A DNA stretch of 47,759 bases. Source: Gammaproteobacteria bacterium. GTDB lineage: Bacteria; Pseudomonadota; Gammaproteobacteria; Burkholderiales; Burkholderiaceae_C. The DNA lies in contig JAHJOG010000114.1 in the NCBI GenBank assembly GCA_018820395.1, positions 1 through 47,759 on the forward strand, written 5' to 3'. Made by a program: the position numbers and the translations under genes. The notes below the pieces were generated by a model. The model saw only the letters and a program-made list of their open reading frames with translations, did not search any database and was not told where the DNA came from. This document shows, piece after piece, positions 1 through 7,598 of the stretch (within the stretch, counting starts at the first letter, position 1; the number at the start of each line of letters is the position of its first letter).

Positions 1-1
1 C

Positions 2-253
2 GAATGGATTCGCCGCGCCGGCACGGTGGAGCGCGCCGATTTCGCGCCCTGCCCGACCCAGGTGCCCGACGAGGCCGTCGAGCCCTGGTTGCAGCAGTCC
101 GCATCGCCGGCCGGCGTCATCACCCACCTGGGGCCGGTGACGCGCATGTCGGTCACTCCCCCGCGCTGGGACCGGCCGGTGCCCGAGGCGGGCAGGTCGC
201 CGCGCGCGTGGCCTGAGCGCGGTTTCTCTTCCCCCTCCACATCGACGCCATGA
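2..253 (+). CDS. CaiB/BaiF-type CoA-transferase, C-terminal fragment
   Basis: The frame is open from the window edge to a TGA at 251-253, giving 83 residues with no start inside the window. The tail around residues 46-67 (GPVTRMSVTPPRWDRPVP) resembles the C-terminus of type III acyl-CoA transferases, which commonly end with a Pro/Arg-rich segment of this kind. The stop overlaps the ATG of the next gene (ATGA at 250-253), so this is the upstream member of the catabolic operon that runs to 8745. If the call is right, the enzyme would move CoA between a donor thioester and a carboxylic acid, matching the ligase and thiolase genes downstream. No catalytic residue lies in the visible part, so the assignment rests on the tail motif and context only. 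Confidence 0.5.
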   Translation, partial: EWIRRAGTVERADFAPCPTQVPDEAVEPWLQQSASPAGVITHLGPVTRMSVTPPRWDRPVPEAGRSPRAWPERGFSSPSTSTP

Positions 254-1230
254 ACAAACGATCCTTACTTCTTGCCACGTGCGCCGCGTTCTCTGCCTGC
301 CTGCCGACGCTGTCGGCAGAGGCGCAGGCCGCCTTCCCCAACAAGCCGGTGACCATCGTCGTGCCGGGCGCGCCGGGTGGCGGCGGCGACTTCACGGCGC
401 GCTTGCTGGCGGAAGCGTTGACCAAGTCCATGGGCAATCCCGTCGTGGTCGAGAACCGGGCCGGCGCCGGCGGCAACATCGCTTCGACCTACGTAGCGCG
501 GGCTCAGCCGGATGGCTACACCCTGCTGCTCGCGTACTCGGGCACGCACGTGGCCAACCCGGCTCTCTACCGCAACCTGCAGTGGGATCCGGTGAAGAGT
601 TTCACGCCGGTGGCATTGCTCATCACCGCACCGCAGGTCATCGTGGTGAGTCCGAAGGTGCCGGGCAAGACACTGGCCGAGTTCGTGAGCTATGCGCGCG
701 CCAATCCGGGCAAGATCAACTACGCGTCGTCCGGCAACGGGACGTTGCAGCACATCGGCGCCGAGCTCCTGGCCTACCGCACGGGAACGAAGATGGTCCA
801 CGTGCCGTACAAGGGCGCGGGCGCCGCACTGACCGACCTGCTGTCGGGCCAGGTCGAGCTGCTCATCACCACGCCGCCGGCGGTGGTCTCGCACATTCGC
901 GGCGGGAGCCTGCGAGCGCTCGCCATCGCGAGCAAGACACGCCATCCGATGCTGCCCGAGGTGCCCACGACGTCCGAGGCCGGCGTGAAGGACGTCGAGC
1001 TCGACGCCTGGTTCGCGCTCTATGCGCCGGCCGGCACTCCGGCGCCGGTGGTCGACCGCCTGGTGGGCGACATCGAGAAGGTGGTGACGAGCGCCGACTT
1101 CAAGCGGCGCGCCGAAGAGTCGGGCACCTACGCCACCTTCAAGGGGCCGGCCGAACTCGACAAGCTCACGCGCAGCGAACTCACCTACTGGTCGGACGTC
1201 GTGCACAAGCTCGACATCAAAGCGGAATGA
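250..1230 (+). CDS. Bug/TctC-family periplasmic solute-binding receptor
   Basis: A 326-residue protein with a signal peptide at residues 1-27 (cleavage near AEAQA-AFPNK). It carries the family signatures: VPGAPGGGGDFTAR near 38-51, ENRAGAGGN in the first lobe, QPDGYTLL, and VHVPYKGAGAALTDLLSGQ in the second lobe. Bug proteins are periplasmic venus-flytrap receptors for carboxylates or other small polar compounds, and are hugely expanded in Burkholderiales. The gene starts in an ATGA overlap with the upstream CDS. No TctA/TctB membrane genes occur in the operon, so the transport partner, if any, lies elsewhere. The ligand cannot be read from sequence; context suggests the acid degraded by this operon. 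Confidence 0.93.
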   Translation: MNKRSLLLATCAAFSACLPTLSAEAQAAFPNKPVTIVVPGAPGGGGDFTARLLAEALTKSMGNPVVVENRAGAGGNIASTYVARAQPDGYTLLLAYSGTHVANPALYRNLQWDPVKSFTPVALLITAPQVIVVSPKVPGKTLAEFVSYARANPGKINYASSGNGTLQHIGAELLAYRTGTKMVHVPYKGAGAALTDLLSGQVELLITTPPAVVSHIRGGSLRALAIASKTRHPMLPEVPTTSEAGVKDVELDAWFALYAPAGTPAPVVDRLVGDIEKVVTSADFKRRAEESGTYATFKGPAELDKLTRSELTYWSDVVHKLDIKAE

Positions 1231-1244
1231 AAAGGTAAGCACCC

Positions 1245-2021
1245 ATGGCCTTCTTCACACACCAAGGCGCGCGTCTGCACTGGCGCTTCGACGGCAAGCC
1301 GGAGCTTCCGGTGCTGGTGCTGGGCAACTCGCTCGGCACCGATCTCTTCATGTGGGACCGGCAGGTCGAGCCGCTCACGCAGCGCTTTCGGCTGCTGCGT
1401 TTCGATGTGCGCGGCCATGGCGCGAGCGACGTGGTGCCGGGCGACGCCACGATGGACCAACTCGGCGCCGATCTGCTGGCGCTGGCCGATCACGCGGGCG
1501 TCGAGCGCTTCGCGTTCTGCGGCCTGTCGCTGGGCGGCATGGTGGGCCAGTGGCTGGGCACCCATGCCGCGGATCGCCTGAGCGCGCTGGTGCTGTCGAA
1601 CGCCGCGCCTCATCTGCCGCCGCCCGAAGGCTGGAGCCAGCGCATGAAGCTGGCGCGCGAAGAAGGCATGGGCGCACTGCTCGACATGGTGATGCCACGC
1701 TTCTTCTCACAGCCCTACCGCGACCGCGACGAACCCTTCTATCACTCGATGCGCACCAGCTTCCGCGCCATGCAGGGCGAAGGCTATGCGGCCTGCTGCG
1801 CCGCGATCCGCGACGCCGACTTCCGCTCGAGCCTCGGGCGCATCGACGTGCCCACGCTGGTCATTTCCGGCAGCCTGGACGTCGCCACGCCCCACGAGCC
1901 GCATGGCGCGCAGCTCGTCGCCGGCATTCCGGGCGCCCGGTCGGTGATCCTTTCGGCCGGCCACATTGCCAACGTCGAGCAGCCCGAGGCCTTCAGCCGC
2001 GCGCTGCTCGAATTTCTTTGA
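1245..2021 (+). CDS. Alpha/beta hydrolase, 3-oxoadipate enol-lactonase (PcaD) type
   Basis: 258 residues, the usual PcaD length. A classic alpha/beta-hydrolase triad is visible: nucleophile Ser95 in GLSLGGM, acid Asp212 in SGSLDVATP and His240 in SAGHIANVEQP. The oxyanion segment is GNSLGTD at 27-33. Family members hydrolyse enol-lactones in the beta-ketoadipate pathway, but close paralogues act on other lactones or esters. It sits 32 bp before a carboxymuconolactone-decarboxylase-family gene, the classic pcaD-pcaC order. No pcaB, pcaH/G or ring-cleavage gene is present, so a role in protocatechuate breakdown is not supported; the pair may process another cyclic intermediate. An AAAGG-type ribosome site precedes the ATG. 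Confidence 0.85.
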   Translation: MAFFTHQGARLHWRFDGKPELPVLVLGNSLGTDLFMWDRQVEPLTQRFRLLRFDVRGHGASDVVPGDATMDQLGADLLALADHAGVERFAFCGLSLGGMVGQWLGTHAADRLSALVLSNAAPHLPPPEGWSQRMKLAREEGMGALLDMVMPRFFSQPYRDRDEPFYHSMRTSFRAMQGEGYAACCAAIRDADFRSSLGRIDVPTLVISGSLDVATPHEPHGAQLVAGIPGARSVILSAGHIANVEQPEAFSRALLEFL

Positions 2022-2053
2022 TCCCCCCGTTCCACACACCCAAGGAGTGAACC

Positions 2054-2461
2054 ATGCCTGACGACAAGCTTTATCAAGACGGAATGAAAGTGCGCCGCAA
2101 GATCCTCGGCGACGAACACGTCGACCGTGCCAACGCGCGCACCACGGCGCACAACCGTGAATTCCAGGAACTCATCGTGCGCTACGGCTGGGGCGAGATC
2201 TGGACCCGGCCGGGCCTGGACTACCGCGAACGCCGCATCCTGGTGCTCGGCACGATGATGGCCCTGGGCCGCTGGGAAGAGTTCACCATGCACCTGCGCG
2301 CGGCGCTCGTGGGGCAGATGTCGCTCGCCGACATCAAGGAAGTGTTTCTCCAGCAGGCCATCTACTGCGGCGTGCCGATCGCCAACACGGCCCATCACCA
2401 TCTCGAAGCCATCATGACCGAGCTGAAGGCCAAGGGCGTGAAGATCGTCGGCGACGAATGA
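2054..2461 (+). CDS. Carboxymuconolactone decarboxylase (CMD/PcaC) family protein
   Basis: A 135-residue all-helical CMD-domain protein. The conserved core is seen: WGEIWTRPGLDYRERRIL near residues 46-63, the TMHLRAAL helix and YCGVPIANTAHHHL near 106-119, which holds the single family Cys and a His cluster. True PcaC enzymes decarboxylate 4-carboxymuconolactone to 3-oxoadipate enol-lactone, the substrate of PcaD, and PcaD-like hydrolase is immediately upstream. A good ribosome site (AAGGAG) precedes the ATG by 8 bp. Its stop overlaps the next start, indicating coupled translation. The lack of other protocatechuate genes makes an alternative substrate plausible. Confidence 0.88.
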   Translation: MPDDKLYQDGMKVRRKILGDEHVDRANARTTAHNREFQELIVRYGWGEIWTRPGLDYRERRILVLGTMMALGRWEEFTMHLRAALVGQMSLADIKEVFLQQAIYCGVPIANTAHHHLEAIMTELKAKGVKIVGDE

Positions 2462-4068
2462 GCGGCGAGGCGCTCGCGCCGCTCGAGGTGCTCGACAGCT
2501 TTGCGGCGCACGACGACACCTTGCCTTCGCTGCTCGCATCGCGGTGCCAGCGCGTGCCCGACCGTGCCCTCCTCGCCGGCGAGATCCGGCCCTGGACCTA
2601 CGGCGCGGCACAGGGTGCGTCGCTGCGCATCGCAGCCGCGCTGGCGCGCGAAGGCGTGGTGGCCGGCGATCGCGTGGCCTGCGTCGCGCACAACAGCGAT
2701 CTCGCGCCGCTCTTGATGCTCGCGCTCGGTCATCTGGGCGCCGTCTTCGTCCCGGTGAACCCCGCCCTCACGCACGACGAGATGGCCTACATCGTCGGCC
2801 ATTGCGACCCCCGAATATTGGTGGCCCAGGACGAGATGGTCGAGCGCGTGGCCGGTGTGGCCCAGGCTCTGCCGAATGCGCCCCGCGTGCTCGCGGCGAG
2901 CTGGATCGAAGCGCTCGACGCGGCCGCCGCGCCTGCAAGATCCATCGCGCATCCGAGGCCCGGCGATCCGCTCGTGATCATCTACACCTCGGGCACCACC
3001 GGCTTCCCGAAGGGTGTGGTGCACAGCCATCGCAACTTCGTCCTGGCGGCCGAAGCCTTCGTCGAACGGCTTCACCTGCAGCCCGGTGAAAGGCTCATGG
3101 CCGTCCTGCCGTTCTTCCACCTCAACGCACTGTTCTATTCGTTCGGCGGTGCGCTGGCCTGCGGCGGCACGCTGGTGACCATGCCGCAGTTCTCCGCGTC
3201 GCGCATGTGGCGCGTGGCCGCCGCACACGGTGCGACGCAACTCAACATCCTGGCGGCAGTGGGCAATATTCTCGGCAAGCGCCCGCGCAGCGAGTTCGAT
3301 CCGTCGCACCGCATCCGCAAGATCTACGGCGGCCCCATCAGCGTCGAGATGATGCAGACCTTTCAGCAAGACTTCGGCGTGCCCGAGCTCGTCGAAGGCT
3401 TCGGCATGTCGGAAATTCCGGGTGCGTTCAACAACCCGTTCGACGGGCGGCGCAAGCCGGGCAGCATCGGTCTGCCCGCGCGGCATCCGCGCCTGCCGGG
3501 CACCTTCGCGCAAGCCAAGGTGGTGGACGACGACTTGCGCGAACTGCCCGACGGCCAGGAAGGCGAACTGCTGGTCAAGACGCCGATCTCGATGGTCGAG
3601 TACTTCCGCGATCCGGCCCAGACGGCCGACGCCTATGTCGACGGGTGGCTCAAGACCGGCGACATCGCACGGCGCGACGCCGACGGCTACTTCTATTTCA
3701 TCGCACGCAAGAAAGACATCATTCGCCGCCGTGGCGAGAACATCGCGGGCGCCGAACTCGACCGCGTGATCGGCGAGCATCCCGACGTGCTCGAAGCCGC
3801 CGCGATCGGCGTGCCGGCGCCGCTGGGCGACGAAGACATCCTGGCCGTCGTGGTGCCGCGCTCGCAGCCCGCACCGACGCCGCAATCGATCATCGACTGG
3901 TGCGCGCCGCGCCTGGCGGCCATGAAGCTGCCGCGCTACATCGTGTTTGCCGAGAGCCTGCCGCACACCCCGTCGCAGCGCGTCATGAAGCACGCGCTCA
4001 AGAAAGACGCGACCCTGTTGACCCGCGCCTGGGACCGCGAGTCATCCGCTGCAGACACCGTCCCATGA
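2458..4068 (+). CDS. AMP-forming acyl-CoA synthetase / acid-CoA ligase
   Basis: 536 residues of the ANL superfamily. The P-loop motif IIYTSGTTGFPKG is near residues 174-186, the A5 motif near GFGMSEIPG, the A7 aspartate in GWLKTGDIARRD, and the hinge and A8 region in ARKKDIIRRRGENI. The C-terminal lysine motif is PHTPSQRVMKHALKK, a variant of the usual PxTxxGKxxK. The enzyme activates a carboxylic acid to its CoA thioester through an acyl-adenylate. Start and stop are coupled to the preceding CMD gene by an ATGA overlap. The substrate is not evident; relatives include cyclohexanecarboxylate- and crotonobetaine-type ligases. It supplies the CoA ester for the downstream citrate-synthase-like and thiolase-like proteins. 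Confidence 0.9.
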   Translation: MSGEALAPLEVLDSFAAHDDTLPSLLASRCQRVPDRALLAGEIRPWTYGAAQGASLRIAAALAREGVVAGDRVACVAHNSDLAPLLMLALGHLGAVFVPVNPALTHDEMAYIVGHCDPRILVAQDEMVERVAGVAQALPNAPRVLAASWIEALDAAAAPARSIAHPRPGDPLVIIYTSGTTGFPKGVVHSHRNFVLAAEAFVERLHLQPGERLMAVLPFFHLNALFYSFGGALACGGTLVTMPQFSASRMWRVAAAHGATQLNILAAVGNILGKRPRSEFDPSHRIRKIYGGPISVEMMQTFQQDFGVPELVEGFGMSEIPGAFNNPFDGRRKPGSIGLPARHPRLPGTFAQAKVVDDDLRELPDGQEGELLVKTPISMVEYFRDPAQTADAYVDGWLKTGDIARRDADGYFYFIARKKDIIRRRGENIAGAELDRVIGEHPDVLEAAAIGVPAPLGDEDILAVVVPRSQPAPTPQSIIDWCAPRLAAMKLPRYIVFAESLPHTPSQRVMKHALKKDATLLTRAWDRESSAADTVP

Positions 4069-4099
4069 ACCTTCCCATCCGCATCACCTGGAGACAACC

Positions 4100-5065
4100 A
4101 TGAAGCGCTTAGTGACTTGCCTGATGACATTGGCCCTCGCCATGTCCGCGACGTTGACATACGCGCAGGACGACTACCCGAGTCGGCCCATTCGCATCAT
4201 CGTGCCGCTCGCGGCGGGCGGCGGCACCGACGTGCTGGCCCGCGTGATCGCGCTCAAGCTGGCCACCAAGCTCGGGCAGCCGGTGACGGTCGAGAACCGG
4301 GGCGGCGCGGCCGGCAACATCGGCGCCGAAGCCGTGTTCCGCGCCCCGCCCGACGGCTACACGCTGCTCTTCACGCAGCCCGCGCCGCTGGCAGTGAACA
4401 AGTCGCTGTACGGAAAGCTGTCTTTCGAGCCCGAGCAGTTCGTGCCGATCTCTCTGGTGTCGCTGCAAGACATCATGCTGGCGGTGAACCCGGCGATGCC
4501 TGCCAAGACCGTGCCCGAGCTCATCGCCTATGCCAAGGCCAATCCCGGCAAGCTCAACTACGGCTCCAGCGGAGCGGGCAGCGCGCCTCATCTGGCGGCC
4601 GAACTTTTCAAGTCCATGGCCAAGGTCGACATGGTGCACGTGCCCTACAAGGGAAGCGCCGAGTCGATGACGGCCACCCTCGGCGGTCAGGTCGACCTCA
4701 CCTTCTTCGCGTTCAGTTCGGCCTTGCCCAACGCCAAGGCCGGCAAGCTGCGAGCGCTGGCCGTCGGCGGCAGCCAACGCAACGCGGCCCTGCCCGACGT
4801 GCCGACCGTCGCCGACACGCTGCCGGGTTACCTCGCGACTTCCTGGACCGCTTTCGTCGCGCCACCCGGCACGCCACCGGACATCGCAAGCAAGCTCCAG
4901 ACCGCCATCGCCGAAGTCAAGAAGATGCCCGAAGTGCAAAACCGCATGCTCGAAGCAGGCGACCAGACCTTCGACACCACGCCCGCGCAGATGGCGGAGT
5001 TCCTCAAGCAGGAAACGCAGCGCTGGGACGCCCTCATCAAGTCGGCCCGTATCACGGTTCAGTGA
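4100..5065 (+). CDS. Bug/TctC-family periplasmic solute-binding receptor (second in operon)
   Basis: 321 residues with a signal peptide (residues 1-22, cleaved after TYA). Family motifs are clear: IIVPLAAGGGTDVLAR near 34-49, ENRGGAAGNIGAE, PPDGYTLLFTQ, and VHVPYKGSAESMTATLGGQ. It differs widely from the first Bug receptor of the operon, so it is not a recent duplicate and probably binds a different compound. A GGAGACAACC ribosome site precedes the ATG. Again no TctAB genes are nearby. Two orphan receptors in one operon suggest either sensing or alternative uptake of related acids. Confidence 0.93.
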   Translation: MKRLVTCLMTLALAMSATLTYAQDDYPSRPIRIIVPLAAGGGTDVLARVIALKLATKLGQPVTVENRGGAAGNIGAEAVFRAPPDGYTLLFTQPAPLAVNKSLYGKLSFEPEQFVPISLVSLQDIMLAVNPAMPAKTVPELIAYAKANPGKLNYGSSGAGSAPHLAAELFKSMAKVDMVHVPYKGSAESMTATLGGQVDLTFFAFSSALPNAKAGKLRALAVGGSQRNAALPDVPTVADTLPGYLATSWTAFVAPPGTPPDIASKLQTAIAEVKKMPEVQNRMLEAGDQTFDTTPAQMAEFLKQETQRWDALIKSARITVQ

Positions 5066-5068
5066 CCC

Positions 5069-6436
5069 GTGGCCGACCACGCTTCCACGCCCACCCTGGT
5101 CGAACGGCTCGCCGCGTTCAGCGCCGGTGTGCGCTTCGATGCCATGCCACGAGAAGATGTCGACGCCATCGCGCGACTGGTGCTCGACACGTTGGGCTGC
5201 GCGTTGGGTGCGGTCGGCTGCGCTCCGGTGCGAATGCTCGCGCCGACGATGCGAGCCGCGGCGCATGGTCCAGACAGCGCGACGCTCATCGGCAGCGGGG
5301 AGCGCGTGGCGCTGGCCGACGCGGTGCTGCACAACGGCGCGCTCGTGCGGTATCTCGACTTCATGGACGTGTACTGGGCGCGCGACATCTGCCACCCGAG
5401 CGAGAACATTCCTGCTGCGCTGGCCGCCGCGGAAGCCGCGCACGCCAGCGGCCGCGCGCTCATCGAGGCCATTGCGGTGGCCTACGAGGCGCAGATCCGG
5501 CTGGCCGATGCCTTCAGCTTCGAGAGTATTCAGCTGCACCATGTGAGCGCCGCCGGCTTCGTGGTGCCCCTGGTGCTGGCAAAGCTCTGGCGGCTCGGTC
5601 CGAGCGAAACGGCGCATGCCGTGGCGCTCGGCGGCTTTCGACACCTGACCTCGGCCGCGCTCGTGCAAGGGCAACTGAGCATGGCCAAGGCGGTGGGCTA
5701 TGCCCTGCCCGCTTCCGAATGCGTGGCCTCCACGCGGCTGGCCGCTGCAGGCTTCACCGGCCCGCTGGCCGTGCTCGACAAGCTGGGCGTTGAAGGCTTC
5801 GACACCTCGCCCGGCACCGCGAGCGCACGCCGCGCGAGCCTGAAGCGATTTCCCGCGCAGTACACACTGCAGTCACCCATCGAAGCGGCCATCGACCTGC
5901 ATCGGCGCCTGACCGACCGCCTTCCCCGCATCGCATCGATCACCATCGAGGTCCATGGCGACGTGTGCCGGCGCACCGCCGACCCCGCCAAGCTCGCCCC
6001 GGACAGCCGCGAGAGTGCCGACCACAGCCTGCCCTGTTGCGTGGCCATGGCCCTGGCGGACGGCAAGCTCACCGCCGCGCAGTTCGATGCCGATCGTTGG
6101 CGCGACGCCGATGTGAAAGCCCTCATGGCAAAGACCCGCTGCAAACCGTCCGCCGAACTCGAGGCCGCCTTCCACGACAGGCCGGCACGATTGACCGTTC
6201 GATTACACGACGGCGACGAATGCACGGTGCTGGTCGAGTCACCGCAGGGCGGCACGACGCGGCCATTGACGGACACGCAGGTCCGGGAAAAATTCATGAC
6301 GCAGGCGCAGCCGCTCCTCGGCGCTGCCCGCGCCGAGCGCGTTGCGGACCAGGTCATGGCACTCGACAAGCTCGACGACGTCGCAGAGCTCTGCGCGCTG
6401 CTGGCCCCGCCCCACGCAAAGGCAGACCCACGATGA
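5069..6436 (+). CDS. MmgE/PrpD family protein
   Basis: 455 residues matching the two-domain MmgE/PrpD fold: an N-terminal helical domain containing DTLGCALGA near 37-45 and HNGALVRYLDFMDVYW near 90-105, then a lid domain with SIEVHGD and the HSLPCCVAMAL motif. Family members include 2-methylcitrate dehydratase, cis-aconitate decarboxylase and iminodisuccinate epimerase, all acting on di- or tricarboxylates. The start is GTG, 3 bp after the preceding stop. The stop overlaps the start of a citrate-synthase-like gene, so the two are made together. In the 2-methylcitrate cycle PrpD works beside a methylcitrate synthase, and this pair may be a diverged version of that chemistry. Confidence 0.9.
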   Translation: MADHASTPTLVERLAAFSAGVRFDAMPREDVDAIARLVLDTLGCALGAVGCAPVRMLAPTMRAAAHGPDSATLIGSGERVALADAVLHNGALVRYLDFMDVYWARDICHPSENIPAALAAAEAAHASGRALIEAIAVAYEAQIRLADAFSFESIQLHHVSAAGFVVPLVLAKLWRLGPSETAHAVALGGFRHLTSAALVQGQLSMAKAVGYALPASECVASTRLAAAGFTGPLAVLDKLGVEGFDTSPGTASARRASLKRFPAQYTLQSPIEAAIDLHRRLTDRLPRIASITIEVHGDVCRRTADPAKLAPDSRESADHSLPCCVAMALADGKLTAAQFDADRWRDADVKALMAKTRCKPSAELEAAFHDRPARLTVRLHDGDECTVLVESPQGGTTRPLTDTQVREKFMTQAQPLLGAARAERVADQVMALDKLDDVAELCALLAPPHAKADPR

Positions 6437-7206
6437 AGATCGGCAAATCCACTATTCCACGCACGCGCATCTGCACGTCCGATGAAGACAGCATCCGCGT
6501 GCGCGGTGAAGACCTGTGCCTGCAGCTGATCGGGCACCTGTCGTTCACCGAATATTTCTTTCTGCTGCTCACAGGGCGCCGGCCCGATGCCGCGTGCAAG
6601 GCAGTACTCGACGCCACGCTGGTCGCCATCGCGGAGCATGGCTTCGTGCCGAGCGTGCAGGCCGCCCGCATGACCTTCGCGGCCGCACCCGACTCCTTGC
6701 AGGGCGCCGTGGCCGCCGGCATCCTCGGTTGCGGCCCGGTCATTCTGGGCGCGGCCGAAGGCGCCGGCCGCCTCTTCGTCGACGCAGCCGCTCGCATGGA
6801 CCAGGGTGCTTCGCTCGAAGAGGCAGCAGCGGCGGTCGTACAGCCCTTAGCCGACCGAAAGGAAGCCGTTCCCGGCTACGGCCATCCCTTGCACAAGGCG
6901 CGAGACCCTCGTGTCGACCGGCTGTTCGAAGTCGCTCGCGAAGCCGGCGCCGACCTGCGCCACGTTCGCATGGCCGAAGGCATCGAACGTGCCATTCCCC
7001 GCATCGTCGGCAAGGACCTTCGCCTGAACGTGTCCGCAGCCATCCCGGCGGTGTTGCTGGGCGTGGGCTTTCCGCTAACGTCGATGCGCGGCGTGCCGAT
7101 TCTGGCACGCACCGCCGGACTCATCGCGCACCTGGCCGAAGAAGCCGAGATGCCGAGCGGCTTCGCGCTTTCTCATCAAGCCACGCTCCACCTGGAATCG
7201 TCATGA
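6433..7206 (+). CDS. Short citrate-synthase-like protein / citryl-CoA lyase
   Basis: 257 residues, far shorter than citrate synthases (about 370-430). It retains the small-domain CoA and active-site segment GYGHPLHKARDPR, equivalent to the GxGHxxxKxxDPR motif of citrate synthase, with the catalytic His. The N-terminus (FTEYFFLLLTGRRP) matches the large-domain helix present in citrate synthase. Similar short proteins in proteobacteria are annotated as citryl-CoA lyase, which splits citryl-CoA-type thioesters into oxaloacetate and acyl-CoA. ATG is chosen because it overlaps the PrpD stop as ATGA (6433-6436). The stop likewise overlaps the next gene. The true direction and substrate are not known. 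Confidence 0.8.
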   Translation: MKIGKSTIPRTRICTSDEDSIRVRGEDLCLQLIGHLSFTEYFFLLLTGRRPDAACKAVLDATLVAIAEHGFVPSVQAARMTFAAAPDSLQGAVAAGILGCGPVILGAAEGAGRLFVDAAARMDQGASLEEAAAAVVQPLADRKEAVPGYGHPLHKARDPRVDRLFEVAREAGADLRHVRMAEGIERAIPRIVGKDLRLNVSAAIPAVLLGVGFPLTSMRGVPILARTAGLIAHLAEEAEMPSGFALSHQATLHLESS

Positions 7207-7598
7207 CTGCAGAGACCCTGAAGACTTCACCCCGCGCAACCTACGTCGAGCATCTGCGCAAAGGCGAGCTCGGCTACCAGGTCGACCCCGACGGCAAGGC
7301 CGTGCATTTTCCGCGCGTCGTGGCGCCGGGCAGCGGCGCGCCGCTGACATGGCGAATGTCGCAAGGCCTCGGCACCGTGTATGCCACCACGGCCATGCAT
7401 GCACGCGGCAGCGAGCCACGCAATCTGGTGCTGGTAGACATGGACGAAGGCTTTCGCGTGATGAGCCGGGTCGAAGGCGTCGACGCGCAGGCCGTGCGCA
7501 TCGGGCAGCGCGTGAAGTTCCATGCGGCGGGCGGCGAGGCCGAAGGCGACGACCCATACCCGCTCTTCACCCTGCTCGAGGAGGCGAACCATGGCTGA
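7203..7598 (+). CDS. DUF35 OB-fold protein, thiolase partner
   Basis: 131 residues. The C-terminal two thirds match the DUF35 OB-fold: GLGTVYATTAMHAR, NLVLVDMDEGFRVMSRVEG and IGQRVKFHAAGGEAEGDDPYPLFTL. The usual N-terminal rubredoxin-like zinc ribbon is replaced by FPRVVAPGSGAPLTW, and the protein contains no cysteine at all. DUF35 proteins form complexes with SCP2-type thiolases and hand over CoA substrates, and the next gene is such a thiolase, overlapping by 8 bp. Start overlaps the preceding stop as ATGA. Absence of the metal ligands is real in the sequence and suggests a purely structural or acyl-chain-binding role. Confidence 0.8.
   Translation: MTAETLKTSPRATYVEHLRKGELGYQVDPDGKAVHFPRVVAPGSGAPLTWRMSQGLGTVYATTAMHARGSEPRNLVLVDMDEGFRVMSRVEGVDAQAVRIGQRVKFHAAGGEAEGDDPYPLFTLLEEANHG

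Noticed and set aside
265..1242. Long minus-strand ORF opposite the first Bug receptor, and many similar long antisense ORFs (for example 2395-3993 and 4109-5674)
   Set aside because: High-GC shadow frames: Arg/His/Gly-rich translations with no family motif, exactly opposite well-supported genes.
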